A program made the translations under genes and the position numbers. Positions 7,013-15,780 of a DNA stretch of 64,000 nt are shown here, one piece after another. Below the pieces are notes generated by a model. The model did no database searches. It worked only from the letters and a program-made list of their open reading frames with translations, and was not told where the DNA came from. How positions within the stretch are numbered: the first letter of the stretch is position 1; the number at the start of each line of letters is the position of its first letter. This DNA is from JACJYC01 sp964558465 (lineage in GTDB: Bacteria; Bacteroidota; Bacteroidia; Chitinophagales; Saprospiraceae). The stretch lies in assembly GCA_964558465.1 (NCBI GenBank), contig CAZLEF010000013.1, positions 40,058-104,057 of the forward strand, in the 5' to 3' direction.

Positions 7013-9001
7013 ATGAGAATCCATTCAGGTTTCCGCCTGCTGTTTTATCCGGCAGTGCTCACACTGAGCATCGTGTTGTTCTTCCCCTCGTGTGGCGACA
7101 AGGGCGGCAATGCCGGTACCGGAGCATTATCAGGGGATGCTGCATCGCAGGTTTATGTAGCGCCCGGCAAATTCGACGAGTTCTACGGCTTTATGTCAGG
7201 AGGGTTCAGCGGTCAGGTCAGCGTCTATGGATTGCCGTCCGGGAGACTGCTCAAGGTCATCCCTGTTTTTGCAGTCGATGGAGAAAAGGGATACGGTTTT
7301 AATGAAGAAACCAAACCTTTGCTGAATACTTCACACGGTTTTGTACCCTGGGACGACGCCCACCACCCAGAACTTTCCCAAACCGACGGCACTACGGATG
7401 GCCGATGGATCTTCATTAACGGGAATAACACCCCGCGGGTAGCCAGGATAGACCTTACGACGTTTGAAACAGCCGAGATCATCGAGATCCCCAACAGCGG
7501 GGGCAACCACAGCTCGCCGTTCACCACGGAGAATACCGAATATGTAGTAGCTGGAACACGCTTCAGCGTGCCTTACCCGCAAAAGGATGTTGCGATCAAC
7601 ACCTATGCTGAAAACTTTAGGGGAATGCTTACCTTTATCAAGGTTGGCCAGGACGGAACCATGGATATTGCCTTCCAGGTATTGCTACCTGCTTTTGACT
7701 ATGACCTTGCACACTCGGGAAAAGGCAAATCTCATGGGTGGACCTTCTTTACTTCCTACAATACGGAGCAAAAAAATACGCTGCTTGAAGTGCAGGCTTC
7801 CCAAAATGACAAGGACTTTATCGCTGCCGTAAACTGGAAAAAGGCGGAGGAGTACATCCAGCAAGGAAAATTCCAGGAAGTTCCGGCCAGATATGCCCAT
7901 AATGTATACAGCGATAAAACCCACTCGGCTACCTCTACGATGAAAGACAAGGTCAAGGTTTTGCTTCCTTCCGAATGCCCCGGGTTGGTTTATTTCCTTC
8001 CAACGCCGAAATCACCGCACGGGGTTGACGTTGACCCGACAGGCGAGTACATTGTCGGAGCGGGTAAACTCTCCGCCGATATCACGGTTCATTCCTTTAC
8101 CAAAATGCTGCAAGCGATTGATAACAAAGCCTTTGAAACCGAAATTGCCGGCATACCCGTGCTCAAATTTGAAGAAGTGGTCGGAGGTGTTGTTAAAGAA
8201 CCCGGACTTGGGCCATTGCATACCGAATTTGACGCCAACGGCAATGCCTATACCACCTTCTTTATTTCCTCTGAAATTGTGAAATGGAAAGTAGGTACAT
8301 GGGAAGTGCTGGACCGGGCGCCCTGCTACTATTCTGTCGGTCACCTGATGATCCCCGGCGGCGATTCGAAGAACCCGGAAGGCAAGTACATGGTAGCCTT
8401 GAACAAGATCACGAAAGACCGTTATCTGCCCACCGGACCGGAGCTGAACCACGCCGCTCAATTATACGATATATCCGGAGACAAGATCAAGCTTTTGCTC
8501 GATTTTCCAACCGTGGGCGAACCGCACTATGCGCAGGGGATTTCCGCAGACCGGATTGTCAGCAAATCGAAAAAATTCTATCCGATCGAAGAAAACGAAC
8601 ACCCATACCGGGCTTTGGGTGAAAAAGAGGCGAAAGTTGTCCGGGAAGGGAATACGGTCCATGTTTATATGACCACCATCCGAAGCCACTTTGCCCCCGA
8701 CAATATCGAAGGAGTCAAGGTAGGAGACAAGGTCTATTTCCACGTCACCAACCTTGAACAAGACTGGGATGTGCCGCACGGCTTTGCAATAATGGGCGCC
8801 AACAATGCCGAGTTGCTGGTGATGCCGGGTCAGACGGAAACGCTTTACTGGGAACCGAAATCGGAAGGTGTATTTCCTTTCTACTGTACGGACTTCTGCT
8901 CCGCCCTCCACCAGGAAATGCAAGGATACGTCCGGGTTTCATCCCGGGACGCAAACGTTGCGCTGAAGTGGAGCCTGGGGGATGAGGAAGCAACACAATA
9001 A
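7013..9001 (+). CDS. nosZ: Nitrous oxide reductase, clade II (Sec-dependent, lipoprotein signal)
   Basis: The enzyme reduces N2O to N2 in the periplasm. The 662-residue protein starts with a Sec-type lipoprotein signal (cysteine C27 in FFPSC) and lacks a twin-arginine motif, which marks clade II (atypical) NosZ. The seven-bladed propeller carries the CuZ histidine motifs: DDAHHPELS, SHGWTFF, SPHGVDV, GPLHTEF, ELNHAAQ and GEPHYAQG. The C-terminal cupredoxin domain has the CuA ligands H589, C625, C629, H633 and M636 in the C-x3-C-x3-H-x2-M pattern. Everything needed for catalysis appears intact. The gene is preceded by an FNR-type box and a Bacteroidota promoter, and followed by a strong hairpin before its accessory genes. 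Confidence 0.98.
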   Translation: MRIHSGFRLLFYPAVLTLSIVLFFPSCGDKGGNAGTGALSGDAASQVYVAPGKFDEFYGFMSGGFSGQVSVYGLPSGRLLKVIPVFAVDGEKGYGFNEETKPLLNTSHGFVPWDDAHHPELSQTDGTTDGRWIFINGNNTPRVARIDLTTFETAEIIEIPNSGGNHSSPFTTENTEYVVAGTRFSVPYPQKDVAINTYAENFRGMLTFIKVGQDGTMDIAFQVLLPAFDYDLAHSGKGKSHGWTFFTSYNTEQKNTLLEVQASQNDKDFIAAVNWKKAEEYIQQGKFQEVPARYAHNVYSDKTHSATSTMKDKVKVLLPSECPGLVYFLPTPKSPHGVDVDPTGEYIVGAGKLSADITVHSFTKMLQAIDNKAFETEIAGIPVLKFEEVVGGVVKEPGLGPLHTEFDANGNAYTTFFISSEIVKWKVGTWEVLDRAPCYYSVGHLMIPGGDSKNPEGKYMVALNKITKDRYLPTGPELNHAAQLYDISGDKIKLLLDFPTVGEPHYAQGISADRIVSKSKKFYPIEENEHPYRALGEKEAKVVREGNTVHVYMTTIRSHFAPDNIEGVKVGDKVYFHVTNLEQDWDVPHGFAIMGANNAELLVMPGQTETLYWEPKSEGVFPFYCTDFCSALHQEMQGYVRVSSRDANVALKWSLGDEEATQ

Positions 9002-9028
9002 CAGATGTTCTCAATTAATTTTGTTCAT

Positions 9029-9051
9029 GCGGAGCCGGTAAACGGCTCCGC
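9029..9051 (+). terminator. Hairpin between nosZ and the nos accessory genes (attenuator-like)
   Basis: GCGGAGCCG-GTAAA-CGGCTCCGC forms a perfect 9-bp GC-rich stem with a 5-nt loop, 28 bp after the nosZ stop and 28 bp before the next ATG. It is followed by TTCCTTCC rather than a clean U-tract. A partial terminator or an RNA-stabilising 3' hairpin that keeps nosZ mRNA above the accessory transcript is more likely than full termination. Confidence 0.6.
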
Positions 9052-9078
9052 TTCCTTCCAAGGACAATCCGATTCAAA

Positions 9079-9657
9079 ATGAAACATTTGCCAAGATTGC
9101 TGATGCTGACGGGCGTTATTGCCCTGATGATGTTGTTCGTTTTCCCGATGTGGCGGATCACCCTGATCGCGCCCCAATATCCGGACGGTGTAGACCTTTA
9201 TATCTGGATCAACAAAATGGGGGGAGAAACGCCCGGCGTGCTTCAGAATATAAACATCCTGAATCATTACGTCGGAATGAAATTTATCGAACCCGATTCC
9301 ATACCCGAGTTGAAATATTTCCCGATGGTGATCCTGGTGATGGGTGCAATCGCATTATTGGCCATCGTCATTGACAAACCCTGGCTTTACCTGACCTGGG
9401 GATTGATGATGGTTGTGCTGGCGACAGCGGGTATTTATGATTTCTACCTTTGGGAATACGACTATGGCCACAATCTGAGCCCTACTGCTCCCATCAAGAT
9501 ACCAGGGGCTTCTTTCCAGCCGCCGCTCCTGGGCACCAAACAGATCCTGAATTTTACTGCGCAATCGTACCCCCATATAGCCGGTTACCTGGCAGGTTTA
9601 TCTATAGTTCTGTCATTTGTAGCATGGCGGATCAAATTAAAAAATAAAAGGAAATGA
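9079..9657 (+). CDS. Four-TM membrane protein of Bacteroidota-type nos clusters, function unknown
   Basis: This 192-residue protein has membrane helices at about residues 7-25, 80-98, 101-124 and 168-187. It also has two hydrophilic regions (about 26-79 and 125-165) that should lie on the same side, probably the periplasm. The first contains LNHYVGMKFI and the second YDYGHNL; H63, M67 and H131 are candidate metal ligands, but there is no cysteine. It lies between nosZ and nosL and overlaps nosL by 4 bp (ATGA), so it is translationally coupled to a copper chaperone. I infer a part in copper delivery or NosZ maturation. I know proteins like it from nos clusters of other Bacteroidota but can give no established function. 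Confidence 0.88.
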   Translation: MKHLPRLLMLTGVIALMMLFVFPMWRITLIAPQYPDGVDLYIWINKMGGETPGVLQNINILNHYVGMKFIEPDSIPELKYFPMVILVMGAIALLAIVIDKPWLYLTWGLMMVVLATAGIYDFYLWEYDYGHNLSPTAPIKIPGASFQPPLLGTKQILNFTAQSYPHIAGYLAGLSIVLSFVAWRIKLKNKRK

Positions 9658-10106
9658 TGAAGTTTCTCGTACCGGCCCTGCTGACTCTTGTGCTGCTGTC
9701 ATGCAAACCGTCCCCCAAACCCATTGATTATGGTGTTGCAGCATGTGAATTTTGCAAAATGAGCATTGTGGACCCGCGCCACGCCGCCGAAACCGTAACC
9801 GCCAAAGGCAAGGTATATGTTTTTGACGCCATAGAATGCATGGTCAATTATCTTGCGGAAAACCCCGGTAAACCTTTTGAATTGTTTCTGATCAACGACT
9901 ACGCCGATCCGGGTGTCCTGATCGACGCCACTGTGGCAACGTATCTTGTCAGTGAGGCAATCCCAAGCCCGATGGGCGCCAATCTGTCCGGTTTCTTAAA
10001 TGCTGCCGAAGCCGGAAAAGTCAGGGACTTAAAAGGGGGAACACTTTACAGTTGGAAAGAGATCCGACAGGAAATAACCGGAAAACAAAGCCGCGATGAA
10101 AAGTAA
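9654..10106 (+). CDS. nosL: NosL, Cu(I)-binding lipoprotein for NosZ maturation
   Basis: The 150-residue protein has a lipoprotein signal (LLSC, acylated C17) and the NosL copper motif C31-E-F-C34-K-M36. The MerB/NosL-type fold follows, with conserved ECMVNYL and PMGANLSGF segments. NosL proteins carry Cu(I) to NosZ in the periplasm. The start codon overlaps the stop of the upstream membrane protein (ATGA), and the 3' end overlaps nosD by 11 bp, showing tight coupling within the operon. Confidence 0.96.
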   Translation: MMKFLVPALLTLVLLSCKPSPKPIDYGVAACEFCKMSIVDPRHAAETVTAKGKVYVFDAIECMVNYLAENPGKPFELFLINDYADPGVLIDATVATYLVSEAIPSPMGANLSGFLNAAEAGKVRDLKGGTLYSWKEIRQEITGKQSRDEK

Positions 10107-11337
10107 AATTTGGTTGATTATCTGGATTTTTGGGGCAGTACAGGCTGTTTCGGGAAAAGGGCTGGAAGTCGGCCCCGGCAGCAGGTACCCAACGATCAGG
10201 TCAGCTATAGAAGCAGCTGCCCCGGGAGACGAAGTGCGGGTATGTCCGGGTGTCTATCAGGAAGGCCGGATTGTCATCGACAAACCTCTGACCCTTCTGG
10301 GCGAACAATCTCCGGTTCTGGACGGCGGTTTCCAATCGGAAGTCATTACGGTGGTCTCCGACCACGTGACCATCCAGGGCTTTGTCATCCGGAATGTAGG
10401 CACCAGTTATGTGGAAGACCGCGCAGGCATCAGGATCCGGAAAGCCCGGAATTTTATAGTCAGCGGCAACAAACTTCTGAATACGTTCTTCGGGATCTAT
10501 CTGGAACATGCAAGGGATGGCGTTATTGAAGGAAATATTGTGGAAGGGGAGGCGGTACAGGAGAATAATTCGGGTAATGCGATCCACTTATGGTATTGCA
10601 GGAACATTCAAGTTGACAACAACCGGGTAAGCGGCCACCGGGATGGCATATACCTGGAATTTGTCGACAGCAGCCGTGTTTCCAAAAACTTTAGTTACGC
10701 CAACATCCGGTACGGTTTGCATTTTATGTTTTCCAACAATGACAACTATTTCAACAACCGGTTTTTGGAAAATGGCGCAGGCGTGGCGGTGATGTATTCC
10801 AAAAAGATCAATATGTGGGATAACCTTTTTGAACAAAACTGGGGGCAGGCCTCCTACGGCCTTTTGCTCAAGGAAATATACGACGCGTCGATCTACCGGA
10901 ATGTTTTTACGGAAAACACGGTCGGTATTTACCTGGAAAGCTGTACGAGGATCCAATACAACAACAACGATTTCATCCGCAACGGTTGGGCGCTGAAAAT
11001 GGCCGGCGGTTGCCTGGACAATGCTTTTACCGGAAATAATTTTATTTCCAACACCTTTGATCTGTCGACCGACAGCAATACCCGGTCCAACACCTTTGAC
11101 GGTAACTTCTGGAACGAATACGCCGGATACGACCTCGATCGGAATAATGTAGGCGATGTGCCCCACCACCCGGTCAGGTTGTTCAGTTATGTGGTGAATA
11201 AAACCCCCGAATCCATCGTGTTGCTCAGAAGTCTTTTTGTCGATCTGGTCAATTTATCCGAAAAAATAAGCCCGGTGCTGACACCGGCCAACGTAGCCGA
11301 CAACCGGCCTTTGATGCACCCTATTATCTGGAATTGA
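10096..11337 (+). CDS. nosD: NosD, periplasmic beta-helix protein of the NosDFY complex
   Basis: The 413-residue protein has a signal peptide (MKSKIWLIIWIFGAVQAVSG) followed by a right-handed parallel beta-helix built from CASH-type repeats with many N-x-F/G-I-Y-L rungs (for example FFGIYLEHARDGVIEGN and TVGIYLESCTRIQYNNND). NosD sits on the NosFY ABC transporter and passes copper from NosL to NosZ. It overlaps nosL by 11 bp, and nosF follows after 12 bp. The order nosL-nosD-nosF-nosY is canonical. Confidence 0.96.
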   Translation: MKSKIWLIIWIFGAVQAVSGKGLEVGPGSRYPTIRSAIEAAAPGDEVRVCPGVYQEGRIVIDKPLTLLGEQSPVLDGGFQSEVITVVSDHVTIQGFVIRNVGTSYVEDRAGIRIRKARNFIVSGNKLLNTFFGIYLEHARDGVIEGNIVEGEAVQENNSGNAIHLWYCRNIQVDNNRVSGHRDGIYLEFVDSSRVSKNFSYANIRYGLHFMFSNNDNYFNNRFLENGAGVAVMYSKKINMWDNLFEQNWGQASYGLLLKEIYDASIYRNVFTENTVGIYLESCTRIQYNNNDFIRNGWALKMAGGCLDNAFTGNNFISNTFDLSTDSNTRSNTFDGNFWNEYAGYDLDRNNVGDVPHHPVRLFSYVVNKTPESIVLLRSLFVDLVNLSEKISPVLTPANVADNRPLMHPIIWN

Positions 11338-11349
11338 AAAATTGAGAAC

Positions 11350-12117
11350 ATGCTTTCTGTTCAAAATCTTGAAAAGTCATTTCGGAAGAACTCCGTCCTC
11401 AAAGGGGTCAGCCTTGACATTTCCAAACCTGGAATTTTGACTGTGCTTGGCCCTAACGGATCCGGTAAAACCACGCTCATCAAATGTATTCTGGGAATGG
11501 TACTGCCGGACTGCGGGCAGATCCTGTTTGGCGGACAATCCATCGCTAATCAGTGGAAATACCGGGAACAGATCGGTTATTTGCCGCAGATCGCCCGGTT
11601 TCCCGAAAACCTGACCGTCGCCGAATTACTGCGCATGATCAGGGACATTCGCCCTAACTGCAGCCGGGAAGAGGAAATGATCCGTTTGTTTGGGTTGCAA
11701 CCTGCATTGAACAGCCGGTTGGGGACACTCTCAGGCGGGACGAAACAAAAAGTAAACCTCCTGCTGACCTTCATGTACGATAACCCGGTCATCATTTTGG
11801 ATGAACCAACGGCAGGGCTTGATCCAGTCGCCATGATCAACCTGAAAGACCTGATTTATGCTGAAAAAGCCAGGGGAAAGATCATTCTGATCACCACTCA
11901 CGTCATGAGTTTGGTAGAGGAAATGGCCGATGAGGTGGTCTTTCTGCTGGAAGGCCATATCCATTTCAGGGGCACTGTCCCGGCTCTGAAACAACGCTGC
12001 GGAGAAGAAGACCTTGAACGCGCAATAGCAAAATTGCTGAAAGGCGAATGTATTGCCATCGGGGATACAAACATTGTACAAAGAGCAGGTCATCCTGTAA
12101 GTGCAGCTTTCCAATAA
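11350..12117 (+). CDS. nosF: NosF, ABC transporter ATPase
   Basis: The 255-residue cytoplasmic ATPase has Walker A G34-PNGSGKTT, the ABC signature LSGGTKQKV and Walker B VIILDEPTAGLDP, followed by the switch histidine in LITTHVM. It energises the NosDFY complex that takes part in Cu-S cluster assembly of NosZ. The ATG at 11350 is 12 bp after nosD, and nosY starts 21 bp downstream. Confidence 0.96.
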   Translation: MLSVQNLEKSFRKNSVLKGVSLDISKPGILTVLGPNGSGKTTLIKCILGMVLPDCGQILFGGQSIANQWKYREQIGYLPQIARFPENLTVAELLRMIRDIRPNCSREEEMIRLFGLQPALNSRLGTLSGGTKQKVNLLLTFMYDNPVIILDEPTAGLDPVAMINLKDLIYAEKARGKIILITTHVMSLVEEMADEVVFLLEGHIHFRGTVPALKQRCGEEDLERAIAKLLKGECIAIGDTNIVQRAGHPVSAAFQ

Positions 12118-12138
12118 TTCAGCCAAAAGAAAAATACC

Positions 12139-12921
12139 ATGTTCAAGATACTGAAATACAGTTTTTTTGACCTGATGAGAAGCAGGTGGACGTATATATA
12201 CGCCGCATTTTATCTTGCGCTGACCACTGCATTGTTGTGGTTGAACAATGATATTTCCAAAGTCATCATCAGCCTGATGAACATTGTCCTGGTCTTGTCT
12301 CCATTGATTGCCGCTATTTTTTCCACCCTGTATTTCAATCAATCCAGAGAATTCACGGAGCTCTTGCTGGCACAACCCGTCAGGCGCACAGCCATTTTTT
12401 TGGGCCAGTATTTTGGCGTTGCCTTGTCAATGGTCTTCAGCTTGCTGATCGGACTCGGCGGGCCGTTCCTGTTTTACGGCCTTTTGGTTTCCGCCGAAAT
12501 CTGGAATTTTATGACCTTGCTGGGCGTTGGCATTTTTTTATCGCTCATTTTTTCAGCGCTAGCCTTTTTTATAGCCTTATTAACGGAAAATAAAATCAAG
12601 GGATTTGGTTTTACTATCCTGTTGTGGCTGTTTTTTGCGGTGGTTTATGACGGCCTTTTTTTACTTGCCCTGGCCATTTTCAGTGATTATCCGCTCGATA
12701 AATTTGCCCTGGGCGCCTCCCTTTTCAACCCCATAGACTTATCCAGGATACTGGTGTTGCTGAAGCTGGATATTTCTGCATTGATGGGATACACAGGGGC
12801 GGTGTTCAATCATTTTTTTGGCGGGTCGACGGGCGTCATTATCGCGCTTTTGTCTCTTTTATTGTGGACGGTCCTTCCTGTGCTGGGGATCCGGAGACTG
12901 GCCGCGCGGAAAGATTTTTAA
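12139..12921 (+). CDS. nosY: NosY, ABC transporter permease
   Basis: The 260-residue membrane protein has six predicted helices and belongs to the ABC-2 type permease group. The motif REFTELLLAQPVRRTAIFLGQY after the second helix is characteristic of NosY. It forms the membrane channel of the NosDFY complex with NosF as ATPase. It follows nosF by 21 bp and is the last recognised nos gene, with a small lipoprotein gene 66 bp downstream. Confidence 0.95.
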   Translation: MFKILKYSFFDLMRSRWTYIYAAFYLALTTALLWLNNDISKVIISLMNIVLVLSPLIAAIFSTLYFNQSREFTELLLAQPVRRTAIFLGQYFGVALSMVFSLLIGLGGPFLFYGLLVSAEIWNFMTLLGVGIFLSLIFSALAFFIALLTENKIKGFGFTILLWLFFAVVYDGLFLLALAIFSDYPLDKFALGASLFNPIDLSRILVLLKLDISALMGYTGAVFNHFFGGSTGVIIALLSLLLWTVLPVLGIRRLAARKDF

Positions 12922-12987
12922 AAAATTGTGGCAGGCAGCCAAACGCAAAGTCAGCCGGCATCCGTCTTCTTTAGAAAACTGTTATTC

Positions 12988-13428
12988 ATGAAGAAGTTAC
13001 TGATCGTGTTTATTGCGTTTGCGATGTGGCAATGCCAAAAGGACAGTGGGCCCGATCCCCGGTCTGCAGCCTTTGGCGAAGACCTTGTACTGTCGAAGGG
13101 GCAATCGGCAATGTTAAATCAAAACGGAGGCAACGCCGACCTGATGGTGGAGACCAAGGATATCCAGGAAAGCAGGTGCCCGTCCGATGTGATTTGCGTT
13201 TGGGCCGGATTCGCAACGGCTTCCCTCAAACTTTCCCACAACGGAGCTACCGGAGATCTGGACCTGTGCCTGGGAAGTTGTGCTGAAAAGTACAATGTCC
13301 AGGATACCGGTTTTATCAGCCTGGACAATGTTAATTATGGGGTCATCCTGAAAGAGATCGCACCCTTCCCGACTTCCCAGAACGGGAATGAGCCTAAAAC
13401 GGCCGTTGTCGAGGTTTTTATTAAATAA
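12988..13428 (+). CDS. Small putative lipoprotein with Cys pairs, end of nos cluster
   Basis: This 146-residue exported protein has the signal MKKLLIVFIAFAMWQC, with the likely acylated Cys at 16. The mature part carries SRCPSDVICVWAG and LCLGSCAEKY, giving two Cys pairs (C-x5-C and C-x3-C) that could form disulfides or bind metal. The SRCPxxVxCxWAG pattern occurs in various uncharacterised lipoproteins and I know no function for it. The gene is in line with nosY. The frame extends upstream to a GTG at 12928, but the ATG at 12988 gives an immediate signal peptide. Whether it belongs to the nos operon is open. A perfect 10-bp hairpin follows. Confidence 0.82.
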   Translation: MKKLLIVFIAFAMWQCQKDSGPDPRSAAFGEDLVLSKGQSAMLNQNGGNADLMVETKDIQESRCPSDVICVWAGFATASLKLSHNGATGDLDLCLGSCAEKYNVQDTGFISLDNVNYGVILKEIAPFPTSQNGNEPKTAVVEVFIK

Positions 13429-13441
13429 GGGTTTTGAACAA

Positions 13442-13476
13442 GTTTTGCGGCAAAGAGCTTATCTTAGCCGCAAAAC
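13442..13476. terminator. Stem-loop after the nos-cluster lipoprotein gene
   Basis: GTTTTGCGGC (13442-13451) and GCCGCAAAAC (13467-13476) form a perfect 10-bp inverted repeat with a 15-nt loop. It starts 13 bp after the lipoprotein stop and ends just before the serine hydrolase ATG at 13483. It probably ends the nos transcript. The loop contains TATCTTAG, a near match to the -7 consensus, so the hairpin may also cover the downstream promoter. Confidence 0.6.
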
Positions 13477-13482
13477 CATTTT

Positions 13483-15015
13483 ATGCGCATCCGGCTTATT
13501 TTTTCCTTACTCCTCTTCCTTGGGCTCCAGACTTCTGCCCAGGTCAATCCCGCCGAATTAAACGCCTGGTTTGACAAGGCCCATAAAACCTGGACCATTC
13601 CGGGGATGGCTGTCGGTATCATCAAGGACGGTAAAGTTGTGTTGTCAAACGGTTATGGCGTGCTTGAAACGGGCAAAAGCCGGGCGATTGACGGTAATAC
13701 GGTTTTTGCGATCGCCTCCAATACCAAAGCATTTATTTCCACTGCTATTGCCATGCTCGATGAAGAGGGCAAACTGGACTTTGAAGACCCGGTCCGGAAA
13801 TACCTGCCTTTTTTCTCCCTTTACGACGAATATGCTTCCGAACACGCCACGATTCGCGACCTTTTGTGTCACCGCCTCGGCTTGGGCACTTTCAGCGGGG
13901 ATGTGATTTGGTATAAGAGCCGGTACAACGCCGAAGAAGTGGTGCGCAGGGCGCGTTTTCTGCCCAAGGCCTATGAGTTCAGGGCGGGTTACGGATATTC
14001 CAACCTGATGTTCATTACTGCAGGCGAAGTGATCCGGGCTGCCGGAGGGCAGGATTGGGATGATTTTGTCAAAGCCAGAATCCTCCTCCCATTGGAAATG
14101 ACCAGGACCAAAACTTCCGTCTCCGAGCTGGAGGGCATGGACAACGTTGCGGCGCCGCATAAAACCCGCGGCGATGTCCATACCCCGATCCCGTATGCCA
14201 ACTGGGACAATATGGGGGCTGCAGGCGGGATTCTGTCCAGCACGAATGACATGTTAAAGTGGTTGCAAATGCAACTGGACGAAGGCCGTTACGCAGGAAA
14301 AGCCCTGTTGAACCCTGCCAGCCAAACGGAATACTGGACGCCTCACAATAACTATAAATTGTCGAAATCAGCCCGGGAGTTTATGCCGACCCGGCATTTC
14401 AACGGTTACGGGCTGGGGTGGGGGACCTTTGACTACGGCGGCAGGATGGTAGCCACCCATAGCGGCGGATACGACGGAATGTATTCCAGGGTAGCGCTTG
14501 TACCAGAAGAAAAACTTGGGGTCGTTGTGCTCACCAACAGTATGACCGGGATCGGTAATGCGGTCATGTATTATGTCCTCGACCAATACCTGGGCGTTCA
14601 GTCAGGCAGGGATTGGAGCAATTATTACCTGGATCAACAGCGGCAAGGCGATAAATTTTGGAATGACCGGGAACAAAGCCGCAGGGACGCCCGGGTTTCC
14701 GGTACAAAACCCAGCCTGGTTTTGAGCGATTACGCCGGAAAATACCATTGTAATCTTTTTGGCGCCATCGAGGTAATCAGCGAGGGTGGAAACCTTAAAT
14801 TGCACTTCCCGGAATCTCCTTCACTGGACGCAGACCTGAGCCATTGGCACTATGATACTTTTGAAATAAAATGGAAAGAAAACCATGCCTGGTTTGACTT
14901 TGGGACGGTGCAGTTTGTATTGGACAACAACGCCAAAATCCATTCTCTCCGTTTTGACGTACCCAATGACGATATCTTTTTTGAAGAGATCCAGGCCGTC
15001 AGGGTGAGTCCATGA
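13483..15015 (+). CDS. Secreted serine hydrolase (S12/beta-lactamase fold) with C-terminal DUF3471-like domain
   Basis: The 510-residue protein has a signal peptide ending in LQTSAQ (about residue 20), the nucleophile motif S79-N-T-K82, the Y172-S-N174 motif and H326-S-G-G in place of KTG. After about residue 410 comes a separate beta-rich domain like DUF3471, often fused to such hydrolases. Esterase, D-aminopeptidase or DD-peptidase activity are all possible; a resistance role is not indicated. The motifs differ from the LACTB-like protein at 2750, so the two are not recent duplicates. An ECF sigma gene follows after 98 bp. Confidence 0.9.
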   Translation: MRIRLIFSLLLFLGLQTSAQVNPAELNAWFDKAHKTWTIPGMAVGIIKDGKVVLSNGYGVLETGKSRAIDGNTVFAIASNTKAFISTAIAMLDEEGKLDFEDPVRKYLPFFSLYDEYASEHATIRDLLCHRLGLGTFSGDVIWYKSRYNAEEVVRRARFLPKAYEFRAGYGYSNLMFITAGEVIRAAGGQDWDDFVKARILLPLEMTRTKTSVSELEGMDNVAAPHKTRGDVHTPIPYANWDNMGAAGGILSSTNDMLKWLQMQLDEGRYAGKALLNPASQTEYWTPHNNYKLSKSAREFMPTRHFNGYGLGWGTFDYGGRMVATHSGGYDGMYSRVALVPEEKLGVVVLTNSMTGIGNAVMYYVLDQYLGVQSGRDWSNYYLDQQRQGDKFWNDREQSRRDARVSGTKPSLVLSDYAGKYHCNLFGAIEVISEGGNLKLHFPESPSLDADLSHWHYDTFEIKWKENHAWFDFGTVQFVLDNNAKIHSLRFDVPNDDIFFEEIQAVRVSP

Positions 15016-15113
15016 GGCTCTACATCCGAGAATTCAGGGTATTGGTCGAAGGTAAGGCGCATGGACAGGTAATTGTATGTATTCTTGCACATGGAAAGCT
15101 GAGCGAATAGATT

Positions 15114-15668
15114 ATGTTCCGGACCGAATCCATTGACGTCCTGGCCCGCCTGAAATCAAATGACCGGCTGGCTTTGAAAGAACTCTTTCAACTGCACTAC
15201 AGGGCGGTTTGTAAGACTATTCGCCGTTTTATCCCGGACGAATCCTTGTGTGAAGACCTCGCCCAGGAGGTTTTCCTGCGTTTCTGGGAAAAGCGCCACC
15301 AGCTTGAAATCAATTCTTCTCTCGAGGGCTATCTCCGGCGTATGGCGGTTAACGAAGCCCTTGCCCACTTGCGGAAGAAAAAATATTTTGAAGAAGAACT
15401 TACGGATAACACTCCAATGATGATGGCTGAACCCGGAGGTGATGACCGTCTGCTTCAGTCCGAACTGGAGTCCAATATCCGTCTGGCCATTAATACCCTC
15501 CCGCCAAAATGCAAAACCGTTTTTCAATTGAGCAGGTTTGAAGAAATGACCTACCAGGAAATTGCCAATCAAATGGGCATTTCAATAAAAACAGTTGAGA
15601 ACCAAATGGGGAAGGCCCTTAAAATCCTGCGGGAAAAGCTGAGTGATTATTTGCACCTGTTTCTTTGA
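15114..15668 (+). CDS. ECF-type RNA polymerase sigma factor
   Basis: The 184-residue protein has sigma region 2 (LFQLHYRAVCKTIRRFI followed by EDLAQEVFLRFWEKR) and region 4 (LPPKCKTVFQLSRFEEMTYQEIANQMGISIKTVENQMGKAL), as in the sigma-70 subfamily of Bacteroidota ECF factors that usually work with FecR-type anti-sigma factors. No FecR or other anti-sigma gene and no SusC/D pair is adjacent; the next gene is an ion exchanger on the other side of a palindromic element. The target regulon cannot be read from context. Confidence 0.93.
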   Translation: MFRTESIDVLARLKSNDRLALKELFQLHYRAVCKTIRRFIPDESLCEDLAQEVFLRFWEKRHQLEINSSLEGYLRRMAVNEALAHLRKKKYFEEELTDNTPMMMAEPGGDDRLLQSELESNIRLAINTLPPKCKTVFQLSRFEEMTYQEIANQMGISIKTVENQMGKALKILREKLSDYLHLFL

Positions 15669-15780
15669 AACCTGGCTTATTCCTGATTGAAAATTCATAT
15701 AATTGCACCGTCAAAGGTGATTTCGTTTTGGGCCAATTAAGTTAAATCCCAAATTTTCAGGCTGTTAGATCCATGAATTC

